Positions 8,915 to 19,275 are shown, counted from the first letter of the stretch. The stretch: DNA of 64,000 bases from Alicyclobacillus herbarius DSM 13609 (GCF_000430585.1 NZ_AUMH01000003.1:62001-126000), one strand, 5' to 3'. The notes: generated from the letters alone by a model not told the origin. Numbers and translations: made by a program.

Positions 8915-10339
8915 CTAACGCAGTGCCGGGTGAAGTGAAGCATCCGGCGTGGCGCGCCCGACCTTGGCCATTGATTCTCCCCAACGCTGAACAAAGTCTG
9001 CAAACGTCAATCGATCCGACGCGGAGGAAGACTCCGGCTCGGCGACGAAGGCGAACTTCTCATATTCCGCCAACTCTTCGTCCGTGACGCCAAACAGGCG
9101 GGCGAAAACCTCCACGTGCCGCGATCCACCCGGATAGGCGGACAGGTCCTTCATGTTCCGTATCGGATCGCGCAGAAGTTGATTCACGATGCTCATCGTG
9201 TGTTTCTGAATCAGCTTCCACTCGCGTTCATCCAACTCCGGGAGCTTGTGGCGCAGGCTTTCCATGACATTCGCCTGAATTGCCTCGCCCTTTGCGCGAA
9301 TCGCCGCAATGACAGGGACCACTTCTTGTTCGGACAGCCACCTAGAGTAATCCTGCAGAGTCTCCGCAATCATCGTGCGGACTCGCTCAGCCTGACGTTC
9401 CCGTTCTCGTTGATTGGCCGTAACCACACCGTTCAGGTCATCAATGTCGTACAGGTAGACATTCCCGAATCGACGCGCAGCCTCCTCAATGTCGCGTGGG
9501 ACCGCAATATCGATAAGGAGCAACGGCCGCGAGCGACGCTCCATGGCCTCTCGCACCATGTCCACCGAGATGACTGGGTGGGATGCCCCGGTCGAAGAGA
9601 TGACCAAGTCGGCACGAGCGATTTCATCCCGCAGCCGCGACCACGGAACTGCCTTGGCACCGACCCGCGCGGCCAATTCTTCGGCTCGAGCCGCAGTACG
9701 GTTGATGACCACCATGCGGGTGGCACCATGGGCATGCACGTGCTCTGCAGTCAGCGCGCCCATCTGACCGGCACCGACCACCAAAACGCGCTTATCCTCT
9801 AGCGATCCGAACACCTTGCGGGCCAACTGCACTGCCGCATAGCTGACCGATACGGGCAACTGCCCAATCCCGGTCTCGGTCTGCGCGCGTTTTCCTAACT
9901 GAATCGCCATCTGAAACAGGCGGTTGAGCATCAGCCCGGTCGTTCCGGCCTCACGCGCTGTCAAATAAGCATCCCGAACTTGCCCTAAAATCTGGGTTTC
10001 GCCCAAGACCATGGAGTCCAACCCTGCCGCCACTTCCATCAAGTGAGTTACCGCCTGCGCACCCCGGTGTACGTAGACGTGACGGAGCATTTCCGTTTTG
10101 TCCAAACCTGCGCGTCGTGCGAGCCAGGTTATTAAAAAATCCTCGCCAGCTTTGTACGAACTGACTACGGCATAGACCTCGGTACGGTTACAAGTGGAGA
10201 CAACGACACTCTCCAGCACCGTGCTGGTCGCACGAAAGTCAGCTAAGGCAGTGGCCAATTCCGCCTCGCCCACACTGACTCGCTCCCGCAGTTCGACCGG
10301 CGCGGTGCGATGATTGATACCCAGACCGAGGATGTGCAT
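8915..10339 (-). CDS. hemA: Glutamyl-tRNA reductase
   Basis: First committed enzyme of the C5 pathway: NADPH-dependent reduction of glutamyl-tRNA to glutamate-1-semialdehyde. 474 residues from the ATG at 10339. Key motifs are LGINHRTAPVELRERV at the N-terminus, the nucleophilic Cys in VVSTCNRTEVYAV, GETQILGQV, and the Rossmann segment VLVVGAGQMGALTA. A helical dimerisation region fills the C-terminus. It heads the hem operon. The ribosome site (GGTGAT) is weak, which fits a regulated first gene. gltX for glutamyl-tRNA supply is elsewhere in the window (34.6-36.1 kb). Confidence 0.96.
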   Translation of the reverse strand: MHILGLGINHRTAPVELRERVSVGEAELATALADFRATSTVLESVVVSTCNRTEVYAVVSSYKAGEDFLITWLARRAGLDKTEMLRHVYVHRGAQAVTHLMEVAAGLDSMVLGETQILGQVRDAYLTAREAGTTGLMLNRLFQMAIQLGKRAQTETGIGQLPVSVSYAAVQLARKVFGSLEDKRVLVVGAGQMGALTAEHVHAHGATRMVVINRTAARAEELAARVGAKAVPWSRLRDEIARADLVISSTGASHPVISVDMVREAMERRSRPLLLIDIAVPRDIEEAARRFGNVYLYDIDDLNGVVTANQRERERQAERVRTMIAETLQDYSRWLSEQEVVPVIAAIRAKGEAIQANVMESLRHKLPELDEREWKLIQKHTMSIVNQLLRDPIRNMKDLSAYPGGSRHVEVFARLFGVTDEELAEYEKFAFVAEPESSSASDRLTFADFVQRWGESMAKVGRATPDASLHPALR

Positions 10340-10359
10340 GTCAAATCACCAGAATCCTA

Positions 10360-10393
10360 TCAAATTGGCGGCAGAACGCGAGACGCTGCCGCC
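10360..10393 (-). terminator. GC-rich hairpin between ysxC and hemA
   Basis: GGCGGCAG (minus strand) pairs perfectly with CTGCCGCC around an 11-nt loop and is followed by AATTTGAT, a poor U tract. It may end the lon-ysxC transcript, or, because a candidate promoter lies just upstream of it, form a stem in the hemA leader. The sequence alone does not decide. Confidence 0.5.
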
Positions 10394-10403
10394 TGTCTCC
10401 TCT

Positions 10404-10412
10404 ATTATATCA
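10404..10412 (-). promoter_or_regulatory. Extended -10 promoter candidate for the hem operon
   Basis: TGATATAAT on the minus strand is an extended -10 (TGn plus perfect TATAAT) without a convincing -35. It lies 65 bp before the hemA start and overlaps the last codons of ysxC. Confidence 0.5.
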
Positions 10413-11024
10413 CGGAGAGGGCAGCCCATCCGGTGGACGTTCCGTGACACCCAAATCGTCTTGTAAAACCGCCCACAAGTCGTCGATCCCTGTATTCTTT
10501 TCTGAGGAAACCGCCAGGACCCTCCACGGCGTATTCAACTGCTTGGCAATCCGTGCGGGCGCCTGGTGCAACTCGGCGCGTTTCACCTTGTCCGCTTTGG
10601 TGGCGACAATCAAGACGGGAACCCCAATGTCTAAAAGCCAGTGATGCATCGTCAGGTCGTCCCGCGAAGGTTCATGTCGAATGTCCACCAGGTGCAGCAC
10701 CCGCACGAGCGGATCGCGCTGTGAGAGATACGTATGAATCATTCGCTGGAAGGCCGCCCGCTCCCCTTTGCTGACGGCCGCATACCCGTAACCCGGCAAG
10801 TCTGCAAAGCGAAACTTATCATTGACTCGATAGAAGTTAATCTGTTGCGTCTTCCCCGGTTTGCTCGACACCCGAGCGAGGTTTTTCCGCCCCAGGAGAC
10901 GGTTGAGGAGAGACGACTTACCGACATTGCTCCGCCCCACAAAAGCAAACTCCGGCAAACCGTCCGCCGGCCATTGGGCCGGGCGGACAGCGCTCAATTC
11001 GAAAGCCAACGACCGGATCTTCAT
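10410..11024 (-). CDS. ysxC: Ribosome biogenesis GTP-binding protein YsxC/EngB
   Basis: Essential P-loop GTPase needed for late 50S subunit assembly. 204 residues, usual length. The G motifs are complete: G1 [13 protein letters not shown]2 region [14 protein letters not shown]3 DLPGYGYA, G4 ATKADK, and G5 around VSSEKNTG. The ATG overlaps the lon stop (ATGA), so the two are translationally coupled, the standard lon-ysxC arrangement of Bacilli. The C-terminal tail is short and proline-rich. Confidence 0.95.
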   Translation of the reverse strand: MKIRSLAFELSAVRPAQWPADGLPEFAFVGRSNVGKSSLLNRLLGRKNLARVSSKPGKTQQINFYRVNDKFRFADLPGYGYAAVSKGERAAFQRMIHTYLSQRDPLVRVLHLVDIRHEPSRDDLTMHHWLLDIGVPVLIVATKADKVKRAELHQAPARIAKQLNTPWRVLAVSSEKNTGIDDLWAVLQDDLGVTERPPDGLPSP

Positions 11025-13441
11025 TGATGCGTTTGCTCTCCCTCCGACGATTCCTGAACAAACGTGGCAATGAACGCGTGCTCGGGATCAAACGCGGCTT
11101 CACCGCGGACCGGCGGCGGGACGAGCGCGAGTTCGAGGACCTCGTCCATGTGCCGGACAGGATGCAGGGTCAGTTCTCTCCGAACAGACTCTGGGATATC
11201 CCGTAGGTCTTTTTCATTCTCCTTCGGGAACAGCACGCTCTTGATGCCGGCTCGGTGTGCCGCCAAAACCTTCTCCTTGAGGCCGCCGATGGCAAGGACA
11301 CGGCCCCGCAGCGTCACCTCGCCGGTCATCGCGACAAACCGCGACACCGGGCGATTGGTCAGCGCCGATGCGATGGCGGTCGCCATCGTGATGCCAGCGG
11401 AAGGGCCGTCTTTCGGAATGGCTCCCTCCGGGACGTGGATATGAATATCCACGCGCTCGGTAAAATCGGTCGAAATGCCGAGGGTACGCGCCCGCGAGCG
11501 AACGTAGGTCAAAGCGGTCTGGGCGCTTTCTTTCATCACGTCTCCCAAGTGACCCGTTAACACCAGCTTGCCGTGGCCAGGAACCACGGAGACTTCGATG
11601 GTCAGGGTGTCTCCTCCGGCGGCAGTCCAGGCCAAACCGGTCACCACCCCCACCTCGTCGCGCTCTTCGACGCGTCCAAAACGGTAAGGGGGGGGACCGA
11701 GAAACTCCGTCAACACCGATTCGCTCACAGTGACCCGCTTTCTCTCGCCCGCTGCAATTTGACGCGCCGCTTTGCGGCACACCGCAGCCAGGAGTCTGTC
11801 TAATTGACGCACGCCCGCCTCCCGTGTGTAACCGCGAATCAACGCCTGCAACACAGATTCACGAATCCGCAGACGGTCTCCTTCCAAAGCGTGGTTCCGC
11901 CTCTGTTTCGGCAACAGGTGGCGCCTAGCAATCTGCAGTTTTTCCCATTCTGTATACCCTGAGAGTTGGATGATCTCCATGCGATCCCGCAAGGGCCCCG
12001 GAATCTGGTAGACATCGTTCGCCGTCGTGATGAACATGACGTCCGACAAATCAAACGGAATTTCTATGTAATGGTCGGAAAACGAGTGGTTTTGTTCCGG
12101 ATCGAGCACCTCAAGCATGGCGGAAGCGGGATCGCCCCGAAAGTCGCTCGCCATCTTGTCGATTTCGTCCAACAAGAAGACCGGATTGCGAGCGCCCGCC
12201 TGCTTCATCCCTTGCAGGATGCGACCGGGAAGCGCGCCGATATACGTACGCCGGTGGCCGCGAATCTCCGCCTCGTCGCGTACTCCACCCAGCGAGACAC
12301 GGACAAACGGACGGCTCAGAGACTCCGCAATTGAACGCGCCAACGAGGTCTTGCCGACGCCCGGAGGACCATACAGGCAGATAATTGGACCGCGTTGTTT
12401 GTCGGTGAGCTTTTGTACCGCCAGAAATTCAAGGATCCGGTCTTTCACCTTCTCCAACCCAAAGTGCTGCTCGTTTAATACGCGTTCCGCTTTCCGCAGG
12501 TCGACCACCGAGGGAACCTGTTCTTTCCACGGCAGGGCCAACAGCCAGTCGATGTAGGTGCGTGCGACAGTCCCTTCCGCCGCTGCCGGCGGAATGCGCT
12601 CCAGGCGGTCGATTTCCTTTTCGACCCGATCCCGCACCGCCTCTGGAAGTTCCTTTTTTTGAAGGGCTTCCCGCAGCTCTTCCGCCTCTGCCGTCCGACT
12701 GTTCGCATCCCCCAACTCTTTTTGGATGGCCTTCATCTGCTCGCGCAGATAATACTCCTTCTGGGTGCGCTCCATCTGCTTGCGCACCCGCTGATGAATG
12801 GCCCGTTCCAGCTCGAGGACCTCACGTTCGTCCGAAAGGATGCGCAGCAACTGCTCCAAGCGTTCCTTGACCGGAACCGTTTCCAGCAACATTTGCTTAT
12901 CCTTCATTTTCAGCGGCAAATGCGAAGCGACGGTATCCGCGAGCCGACTCGGGTCCTCAATATCGAGCACGGCGGAGAATGTATCTTCGTCGATTTTTTT
13001 CGAAAGCTTCACGTACTGTTCGAACTGCTGCATCACGGACCGGACCAATGCCTGGATTTCCGAATCGGTTATATCCGTCTCCGGCTCGTGCAGCGTCTCC
13101 ACGAGCACTTCAAACCAGGGGTCTTCCCGCGTGAATTGATGGATACGCACTCGCTCTAAGCCTTCAACCAAAACGCGAATCGTTCCGTTGGGCAGCTTCA
13201 TCAGCTGTTTGATTTGCACTAACGTACCCGTGCGGAATAAATCACCCGCGGACGGATCGTCAATTTGGCCATCCTCTTGCGAAGCCAATACCATCCGATG
13301 GTCCGATGAGGCCGCCCTTTCCAAAGCCTTCACGGATTTGTCGCGGCCGACATCGAAATGCAGCACCATCCCTGGGTACACGAGCAAACCCCGTAGGGGC
13401 AACAACGGAAGCAGTTTTTGTGCGTCTACTTCTTTGCTCAA
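11021..13441 (-). CDS. lon: ATP-dependent protease Lon (LonA)
   Basis: Cytosolic AAA+ serine protease that degrades misfolded and regulatory proteins. 806 residues from a TTG at 13441 that follows GGAGGTGG. Order of domains: N-terminal substrate-binding domain (about 1-210), coiled-coil linker, AAA+ module with Walker [10 protein letters not shown] near residue 358 and Walker [11 protein letters not shown], then the protease domain with the catalytic Ser in [11 protein letters not shown] and Lys in [14 protein letters not shown]. Followed by ysxC with a 4-bp overlap. No CtsR or CIRCE-like operator was recognised in the 109 bp upstream. Confidence 0.96.
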   Translation of the reverse strand: MSKEVDAQKLLPLLPLRGLLVYPGMVLHFDVGRDKSVKALERAASSDHRMVLASQEDGQIDDPSAGDLFRTGTLVQIKQLMKLPNGTIRVLVEGLERVRIHQFTREDPWFEVLVETLHEPETDITDSEIQALVRSVMQQFEQYVKLSKKIDEDTFSAVLDIEDPSRLADTVASHLPLKMKDKQMLLETVPVKERLEQLLRILSDEREVLELERAIHQRVRKQMERTQKEYYLREQMKAIQKELGDANSRTAEAEELREALQKKELPEAVRDRVEKEIDRLERIPPAAAEGTVARTYIDWLLALPWKEQVPSVVDLRKAERVLNEQHFGLEKVKDRILEFLAVQKLTDKQRGPIICLYGPPGVGKTSLARSIAESLSRPFVRVSLGGVRDEAEIRGHRRTYIGALPGRILQGMKQAGARNPVFLLDEIDKMASDFRGDPASAMLEVLDPEQNHSFSDHYIEIPFDLSDVMFITTANDVYQIPGPLRDRMEIIQLSGYTEWEKLQIARRHLLPKQRRNHALEGDRLRIRESVLQALIRGYTREAGVRQLDRLLAAVCRKAARQIAAGERKRVTVSESVLTEFLGPPPYRFGRVEERDEVGVVTGLAWTAAGGDTLTIEVSVVPGHGKLVLTGHLGDVMKESAQTALTYVRSRARTLGISTDFTERVDIHIHVPEGAIPKDGPSAGITMATAIASALTNRPVSRFVAMTGEVTLRGRVLAIGGLKEKVLAAHRAGIKSVLFPKENEKDLRDIPESVRRELTLHPVRHMDEVLELALVPPPVRGEAAFDPEHAFIATFVQESSEGEQTHQ

Positions 13442-13550
13442 CGTTCCACCTCCGCGATTGCACCGGCATCTACGGAAAGGAGGCCACGCGAAGACGAACG
13501 GCCAAGCCTATCCGATAGGACTTAATTTTACTGAACCCATTACAAGAAGT

Positions 13551-15254
13551 CTAACGGCTCAGGCCGGATTGTGCGCTCTGGACGGAAGGCAGCACCAGCG
13601 GCGTCACAGGCTGAGTGTTTTCGCGAGTCAACTCCATATCGACACCCCCGACCAGCGCGAGGCGGAGCACATCCTCAAAGCGTTCGACTGGAATGACCTT
13701 GATGCCGTCCAACCCTTGGAACGTTTCCTGCCAATTATCCCTCGGAATCAGCACCACCTCGGCGCCCGCCTCACGGGCCGCTTCCACTTTCACCGGTACT
13801 CCACCTACCGGCCGCACCAAGCCGCGAATGGAAATCTCCCCAGTCATCGCCAATGTATTCAAAACGGGAACCCCGCGCACCGCCGAATAGATGGCTGTAG
13901 CGATGGCTATTCCAGCGCTGGGGCCATCCACTGGCACTCCCCCCGGGAAGTTGAGATGAATGTGGTAATTAGCCGCGTCGAGATCTGTAAGCCGTCGCAA
14001 CGTGGTCAATACATTATCCACCGAGGCACGGGCCATAGAACGCCTGCGAACACTTCGCTCCCGCCCACCCAACGTTTCCTCTTCAACCAGACCGGTGATG
14101 GTCAAGCGTCCGTCCCCTGCTGGCGCAGCCACAGCGGTCGCCTCAATCTCCAACAGGGTCCCGGCACCCGGTCCGCAAACGGCCAGACCATTGACCACAC
14201 CAACCTGAGGCTGGCTTGCCACCTTCGTATCGGGACGCGGCGTCATTTGGCTAAACTGGACCACCCATTGCACATCGGCCAGGTCAATCGATGATCGATG
14301 TTCGGTTAAGGCAATCCCGCCGGCGGTCTGGACAATATTCACAGCCTCCCGGCCGTTGGTCGCGTACTTGGCCACTTCCGCAATGGCCTCCTCCGACATC
14401 GGGAGCCCAATCTTGGCGCTAGCATTCCGGACGATGCGCATAATCTCCTCGCGAGACAGCGGTCGGAAAAAGACTTCCAAACAGCGTGAACGGATGGCCG
14501 GTGGAATCTCTTCCGGGGACCGTGTCGTAGCCCCGACCAGGCGAAAGTCTGCGGGCAACCCGTTTTGGAAGATGTCATGAACGTGTGGCGGAATCGTTGT
14601 ATCTTGTGAACTGTAATACGCGCTCTCAAGGAAGACTCGTCTATCCTCCAAAACCTTCAACAGCTTATTCATCTGAATCGGGTGCAATTCTCCGATTTCA
14701 TCGATGAACAACATCCCCCCGTGCGCTTTGGTGACCGCACCCGGCTTGGGCTGTGGAATACCGGCCATGCCCATCGCCCCAGCCCCCTGATAAATCGGGT
14801 CGTGAACCGATCCGATGAGCGGATCGGCAATCCCGCGCTCATCAAACCTTGCGGTGGTTGCGTCCATTTCGATAAACTTCGCATCAGCTTGGAAAGGGGA
14901 TGCGGGATTTCGTTTGGCCTCCTCCAGGACGACGCGCGCGGCGGCGGTTTTGCCGACGCCTGGAGGACCGTAGATCAACACGTGCTGAGGATTCGGCCCA
15001 CACAACGCCGCCCGCAGTGCACGCAGCCCTTCCTCTTGGCCGACGATGTCATGCAACGACGTGGGCCTTGTTTTCTCTGCCAGCGGCTCTGTCAGGGAAA
15101 TCGCCCGCAGCTTCTTCAACTTATCGAGTTCTTTGCGTGACTCCCGTTCAATTGCGTGACGGCTATGATTTTGCGTCTTAAGTAGGTTCCAGAAATACAA
15201 CCCGATGACCACGGCGAAGAAAAGCTGGATCACGGCCAGGATGGTGGCGCTCAA
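13551..15254 (-). CDS. lonB: Membrane-anchored sporulation protease LonB
   Basis: 567 residues from a TTG at 15254 placed 6 nt after GGGAGGGG; no other start has a comparable ribosome site. An N-terminal transmembrane helix (residues about 4-25) anchors the protein. The AAA+ domain follows with Walker A GPPGVGKT at 96-103 and FIDEIGELHPIQMNK. The C-terminal protease domain has Ser in VDGPSAGIAIA and Lys in GGVPVKVEAAREAG. LonB acts in the forespore in Bacillus. The gene lies between clpX and lon, as in Bacillus, and a sigma-F-like promoter is visible upstream. Confidence 0.94.
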   Translation of the reverse strand: MSATILAVIQLFFAVVIGLYFWNLLKTQNHSRHAIERESRKELDKLKKLRAISLTEPLAEKTRPTSLHDIVGQEEGLRALRAALCGPNPQHVLIYGPPGVGKTAAARVVLEEAKRNPASPFQADAKFIEMDATTARFDERGIADPLIGSVHDPIYQGAGAMGMAGIPQPKPGAVTKAHGGMLFIDEIGELHPIQMNKLLKVLEDRRVFLESAYYSSQDTTIPPHVHDIFQNGLPADFRLVGATTRSPEEIPPAIRSRCLEVFFRPLSREEIMRIVRNASAKIGLPMSEEAIAEVAKYATNGREAVNIVQTAGGIALTEHRSSIDLADVQWVVQFSQMTPRPDTKVASQPQVGVVNGLAVCGPGAGTLLEIEATAVAAPAGDGRLTITGLVEEETLGGRERSVRRRSMARASVDNVLTTLRRLTDLDAANYHIHLNFPGGVPVDGPSAGIAIATAIYSAVRGVPVLNTLAMTGEISIRGLVRPVGGVPVKVEAAREAGAEVVLIPRDNWQETFQGLDGIKVIPVERFEDVLRLALVGGVDMELTRENTQPVTPLVLPSVQSAQSGLSR

Positions 15255-15292
15255 CGATGACCCCTCCCTTGTAAAAAAACACTGATGAAACC

Positions 15293-15321
15293 AGTATTCC
15301 CGCGCCCAACCTGGCCTAAAC
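15293..15321 (-). promoter_or_regulatory. Candidate sigma-F promoter of lonB
   Basis: Minus strand GTTTA, 15 nt, then GGGAATACT. The -10 fits GGnnAnAnT and the -35 fits GYWTA of forespore sigma-F promoters; the spacing is one shorter than the usual 16. The -35 overlaps the U tract of the clpX terminator. Start codon is about 39 bp downstream. Confidence 0.5.
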
Positions 15322-15352
15322 AAAAAAGGCGTACGACCCTACGTCGTACGCC
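15320..15352 (-). terminator. Rho-independent terminator of clpX
   Basis: Perfect 10-bp stem GGCGTACGAC/GTCGTACGCC with a 5-nt loop, followed on the minus strand by six T residues. It lies about 85 bp after the clpX stop. Confidence 0.92.
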
Positions 15353-15435
15353 ACACTGAAGATATCTATCCCTTCGAGAAGCCGTTGCTCCTTGGAGTCT
15401 CTCTCAAGTCATTAAACTCGTGGAAGGAAACGCCT

Positions 15436-16713
15436 TTACGCGGTTTCCTCCGACGTCCGCATAATTTGCGATAGCTTGCCATCCTTGCCAATGAGGACGG
15501 GACCCTGTTCATGGGCCGCAGCCTCCTTGGTGATGAGACACTTCTGCACGTCGTCCCGGGCCGGCACCTCGTACATCACGTCCAACATGATTCCTTCGAT
15601 GATGGACCGAAGTCCACGAGCGCCCGTCCCGCGCTTAATGGCCTCCTTGGCAATGCTCGTTAAGGCCTCATCCTCGAACTCCAGTTTTACGCCATCCATC
15701 TCCAGTAGCTTCTGATACTGCTTGACCAAGGCGTTCTTCGGTTCAATCAGGATGCGCTTCAACGCTTGCTCATCCAACGCGGTCAAGGTAGTCACGACCG
15801 GCAAGCGACCGATGAACTCCGGAATCAACCCGAACTTTAACAAATCCTCGGGCAGAACTTTCGCCAAAATATCGTCATCCGCCCGCAGATCTGAAGATTC
15901 GGCGCGGTGTCCGAAACCAATCACCTTGCGGCCAAGACGCCGCTTGATAATGGGCTCAATCCCATCAAAGGCACCGCCGCAGATGAAGAGAATGTTCGTC
16001 GTATCAATTTGGATGAACTCTTGATGCGGGTGTTTTCGCCCCCCCTGAGGCGGGACGCTCGCCACCGTCCCCTCAAGAATTTTCAACAGTGCCTGCTGCA
16101 CGCCTTCCCCTGATACATCGCGCGTGATGGATGGGTTTTCCGACTTGCGCGCGATTTTGTCAATCTCGTCGATGTAGATGATTCCGCGCTCCGCCTTTTC
16201 AACGTCGTAGTCGGCCGCTTGAATCAGCTTCAACAAGATGTTCTCGACATCTTCACCGACATACCCAGCTTCGGTTAAGGTTGTCGCGTCCGCAATCGCA
16301 AATGGCACATTGAGGATACGAGCGAGCGTCTGGGCCAACAACGTTTTGCCGCTTCCTGTAGGCCCAATGAGCAGAATGTTGCTCTTGGCCAACTCGACGT
16401 CGTCGTTTTTCGCCGCTCCCGAATTGATCCGCTTGTAGTGATTATAGACCGCCACGGAAAGCGACTTCTTCGCGCTCTCCTGCCCGATGACGTATTGATC
16501 AAGGATATCCTTAATCTCCGTCGGCTTCGGTATATCCTTCAGCTCAAATTCCTCATCCTCACCCAGCTGCTCCTCAACGATTTCGTTACAGAGCTCAATG
16601 CACTCGTCGCAAATATATACGCCAGGTCCTGCCACCAATTTGCGGACTTGTTCCTGAGTCTTACCACAAAACGAGCATTTCAACTGGCCTTTTTCTTCGT
16701 TGAACTTGAACAT
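15436..16713 (-). CDS. clpX: ClpX, ATPase subunit of ClpXP protease
   Basis: Unfoldase that recognises substrates and feeds ClpP. 425 residues from the ATG at 16713 after GAGGGAACCTG; the start [18 protein letters not shown] is the canonical N-terminal zinc-binding domain (CSFC...CDEC). Walker A GPTGSGKT, Walker [11 protein letters not shown], and the ClpP-docking IGF-type loop, which reads VIGFG here, are all present. About 95 bp separate it from clpP, and a strong terminator follows. Confidence 0.97.
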   Translation of the reverse strand: MFKFNEEKGQLKCSFCGKTQEQVRKLVAGPGVYICDECIELCNEIVEEQLGEDEEFELKDIPKPTEIKDILDQYVIGQESAKKSLSVAVYNHYKRINSGAAKNDDVELAKSNILLIGPTGSGKTLLAQTLARILNVPFAIADATTLTEAGYVGEDVENILLKLIQAADYDVEKAERGIIYIDEIDKIARKSENPSITRDVSGEGVQQALLKILEGTVASVPPQGGRKHPHQEFIQIDTTNILFICGGAFDGIEPIIKRRLGRKVIGFGHRAESSDLRADDDILAKVLPEDLLKFGLIPEFIGRLPVVTTLTALDEQALKRILIEPKNALVKQYQKLLEMDGVKLEFEDEALTSIAKEAIKRGTGARGLRSIIEGIMLDVMYEVPARDDVQKCLITKEAAAHEQGPVLIGKDGKLSQIMRTSEETA

Positions 16714-16806
16714 CAGGTTCCCTCCCTCTGGCAAGATGTTCGGCAACGGAGGGTCAAGTCAAAAAATCGACCGCTTCCGATGGTCTGCAGCTTGCACACC
16801 CGGGCG

Positions 16807-17400
16807 TCAGCCTCGAGAACCTACACCAGGGAGTACTTCGTCGATGATACCGTACGCCTTGGCCTCATCGGCGGACAGGAAATTGTCGCGGTCGGTATCC
16901 TTCTCCACCTGTTCAATAGGTTGCCCAGTGTGATGCGCTAAAATCCGATTCAGCTTCTCCTTCGTCTTCAAGATCCAGTCCGCGTGAATCTTGATGTCAG
17001 ATGCCTGTCCCTGTACTCCACCGAGGGGTTGATGAATCATCACTTCACTATTCGGAAGTGCGTAACGTTTTCCTTTGGCTCCCGCAGCCAACAGGAAAGC
17101 CCCCATGCTGGCCGCAAGGCCCACACACAGGGTCGAGACATCTGGTTTAATGTGTTGCATTGTATCGTAAATGGCCAGGCCAGCTGTCACAGAACCGCCA
17201 GGACTGTTGATGTACAGTTGAATATCCCGGTCTGGGTCATCCGCGGCCAAGAATAAGAGCTGTGCAACAATGGAATTGGCGACGTAATCGTCAATAGGTG
17301 TTCCGAGAATGATAATCCGGTCTCGGAGCAACCTCGAATAGATATCATACGACCGCTCACCGCGGCTGGTCTGTTCAATGACAATGGGCGTCAAGCTCAT
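16807..17400 (-). CDS. clpP: ClpP, proteolytic subunit
   Basis: 197 residues from the ATG at 17400, preceded by GAAGGAGGG; upstream in-frame starts lack a ribosome site. The start [25 protein letters not shown] is standard for ClpP. Catalytic triad: Ser in [11 protein letters not shown], His in MIHQPLGG, Asp in EKDTDRDNF. It forms the tetradecameric chamber used with ClpX encoded just downstream. No CtsR operator was recognised upstream. Confidence 0.97.
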   Translation of the reverse strand: MSLTPIVIEQTSRGERSYDIYSRLLRDRIIILGTPIDDYVANSIVAQLLFLAADDPDRDIQLYINSPGGSVTAGLAIYDTMQHIKPDVSTLCVGLAASMGAFLLAAGAKGKRYALPNSEVMIHQPLGGVQGQASDIKIHADWILKTKEKLNRILAHHTGQPIEQVEKDTDRDNFLSADEAKAYGIIDEVLPGVGSRG

Positions 17401-17454
17401 CGCCAAGCCCTCCTTCGCCATTCCCTGACCCATCGAAACGGGCCCGCGACTTTG

Positions 17455-17484
17455 TGAAAACAAGGCACGAATTCGTGCCTTGTT
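17455..17484 (-). terminator. Palindromic terminator after tig
   Basis: A 26-bp perfect palindrome (17459-17484, centred on GAATTC) is followed on the minus strand by TTCAC; counting the palindrome end, the tail reads GTTTTC. It lies 30 bp after the tig stop. The short U tract makes it a moderate terminator. Confidence 0.7.
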
Positions 17485-17513
17485 CCCAGCTGTTATCGAC
17501 ATTGTACATCAAT

Positions 17514-18806
17514 TCACTTGCGAACGCTATGCTCAACCAAGAAGGCAACCGTCTTGCGCGTGGTCAATTCGCTTCGTAGTCCAGCAAGCCCCGGATCACG
17601 CAGAGAAAGTATCTGCTTCGCCTGCTCGACCTCGATTCCGGCCGACTCGGCAATCTTGGCGACCTCGGCGTCGACCTCCTCGTCGGTCGCGGCCAAGCCT
17701 TCCTTCTCGGCGATGGCCTCCAAGACCAGCCCCACACGAACCCGCTGTTCGGCCGCTTCACGGAATTGCTCCCGCAGCTCATCACGGGTCTGTCCGGTAA
17801 ACTCCAGGTATCCCTCCAACGGAATTTGCTGCATCGCCAACTGCTCTGAGAAGTGCCCGAGCTGGTGATCAATCTCATGGTCAATCATCACAGCTGGAAT
17901 GTCAATCGTAGCGTTCTGCGCCGCCTTTTCGACCACCTGGTCTTCCAGGTAGCGCTGGTGCTCCTGCTCCATGCGTTCCTCCAAACGTTTGCGGACATCC
18001 GCGACGAACTCGTCTACGGTTTCAAAATCGCTAATTTCCTGCACGAAGTCGTCGTCCAACTCGCGCAGCACTTTGCGCTTGACGTCGTGCAGAACCACGT
18101 GGAAAACCGCTTCTTTGCCCGCCAGTGCCTTGACATGGTAATCCTCAGGGAAGGTGACCGTCACATCTCGCTCTTCTCCAGGCTTCATGCCAATCAACTG
18201 CTCTTCAAACCCTTTGATGAACACGCCCGATCCGATTTCCAGTTGATAGTTTTCCGCCTCGCCGCCTTCAAACGGTTCGCCATCAATCGTCCCCCGGAAA
18301 TCGATGTTGACCAGGTCTCCTTGTTCGACCGCACCGTCTTCCAAGACCTGCAGCTCCGCATGTGCTTTGCGAATATTGGTCAACTCTTCCTCGACCAGCT
18401 CGTCCGTCACTTCAAACTTCTTATCCTCAATCTCAATCCCCTTGTATTCGCCAAGCTCCACTTCCGGCTTGACCGTCACAGTGGCCTTGAAGATAAACGG
18501 CTTCCCGGATTCGACCTGTACGACGTCCACCTCCGGCTGCGCCACCGGCTCAATCCCGGCTTCCTCCACGGCTTCGTCGTAGGCTCGCGGCAACAGATAC
18601 TCAACCGCATCCTGGTACAGCGATTCGACGCCGAAGCGCATCTCAAAAACTTTGCGTGGGACCTTCCCTTTCCGGAATCCCGGGACGTTAACCCGTTTCA
18701 CTACACGTTTAAAGGCATAATCCAATGCCTCTGCAAATCGGTCGCTGGGAACCTCAACCTCCAGCACCCCGACGTTCGATTCCGTTTTTTCCCATTTTGC
18801 TGTCAT
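17514..18806 (-). CDS. tig: Trigger factor, ribosome-associated chaperone
   Basis: 430 residues from the ATG at 18806 after GGGGAGGAACGTACGC. The ribosome-binding signature GFRKGKVPRKVFEMRFG lies near residue 45. A PPIase (FKBP-like) domain with DLVNIDFRGTIDGEPFEGG is in the middle, followed by the helical C-domain. It binds nascent chains at the exit tunnel. tig-clpP-clpX order is widely conserved. It has its own sigma-A promoter just upstream. Confidence 0.96.
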   Translation of the reverse strand: MTAKWEKTESNVGVLEVEVPSDRFAEALDYAFKRVVKRVNVPGFRKGKVPRKVFEMRFGVESLYQDAVEYLLPRAYDEAVEEAGIEPVAQPEVDVVQVESGKPFIFKATVTVKPEVELGEYKGIEIEDKKFEVTDELVEEELTNIRKAHAELQVLEDGAVEQGDLVNIDFRGTIDGEPFEGGEAENYQLEIGSGVFIKGFEEQLIGMKPGEERDVTVTFPEDYHVKALAGKEAVFHVVLHDVKRKVLRELDDDFVQEISDFETVDEFVADVRKRLEERMEQEHQRYLEDQVVEKAAQNATIDIPAVMIDHEIDHQLGHFSEQLAMQQIPLEGYLEFTGQTRDELREQFREAAEQRVRVGLVLEAIAEKEGLAATDEEVDAEVAKIAESAGIEVEQAKQILSLRDPGLAGLRSELTTRKTVAFLVEHSVRK

Positions 18807-18913
18807 GCGTACGTTCCTCCCCAAATCCTTCGGCCCACATTCAGCCGCAATCATTCTATCCCTGCTTGTACAGGTATCCCGATATCCATCTGCAGGCTAT
18901 CATAAGCTGTTTC

Positions 18914-18941
18914 ATTATACCATGTTCTTTTTTGGCTACAA
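18914..18941 (-). promoter_or_regulatory. Sigma-A promoter of tig
   Basis: TTGTAG - 16 nt - TATAAT on the minus strand, with TGG directly before the -10 (extended -10). It is about 110 bp upstream of the tig start. Confidence 0.75.
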
Positions 18942-18992
18942 CCCTTAAACGAAGTTTTTGGCTCACCACAAAACTCAAACCGAGTCGTCAAT

Positions 18993-19019
18993 GAAAAACG
19001 CCACCCGATGATGGGTGGC
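18993..19019 (-). terminator. Displaced tRNA-operon terminator (left copy)
   Basis: GCCACCC/GGGTGGC stem followed by GTTTTTC on the minus strand. It matches the terminator after tRNA-Arg at 21598-21622. It was probably the original terminator before the island separated it from the tRNA. Confidence 0.7.
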
Positions 19020-19059
19020 AAAGCCTCGAAAAACCGTGTCACATCAAGATTTTCCTGGT

Positions 19060-19104
19060 GTCTCAGGAGGGATTCGAACCCCCGACCCACAGCTTAGAAG
19101 GCTG
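19060..19104 (-). repeat. Left attachment repeat: 3' part of tRNA-Arg(TCT)
   Basis: 45 bp identical to 21663-21707, covering the tRNA-Arg 3' half from the anticodon loop to the end of the acceptor stem. The 5' half is missing, so this is not a functional tRNA but an att-type direct repeat. Similarity with the right copy continues for about 70 bp to the left, through a terminator, at lower identity. Confidence 0.88.
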
Positions 19105-19275
19105 GCTAGAAGCATCTTACACCGAATACCGGGCGGTTCCTCTGAGTGTCATTTTCAGCGCCGTGACAGGCATTTTGAGCTTTCAGTTTCGAACCGTATT
19201 TACATCCATTGACGCGCATTTCGGCTGAGTTCGCACACAAACCGCACACAGGGACGCTCGTGACATCTGCTTATT

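Noticed and set aside
13188-14294. Open frame of 368 codons on the plus strand
   Set aside because: Opposite the lon start and lonB end; no recognisable motif, and it crosses two real genes.
17401-17513. CtsR operator before clpP
   Set aside because: The AGGTCAAA-type repeats are absent; the palindrome there fits a terminator of tig.
17853-18905. Open frame of 350 codons on the plus strand
   Set aside because: Lies fully opposite tig, has no ribosome site and no family resemblance; a shadow of a strongly coding strand.
19060-19104. A second tRNA-Arg gene
   Set aside because: Only the 3' half is present and the 5' half diverges completely; it is an att repeat.
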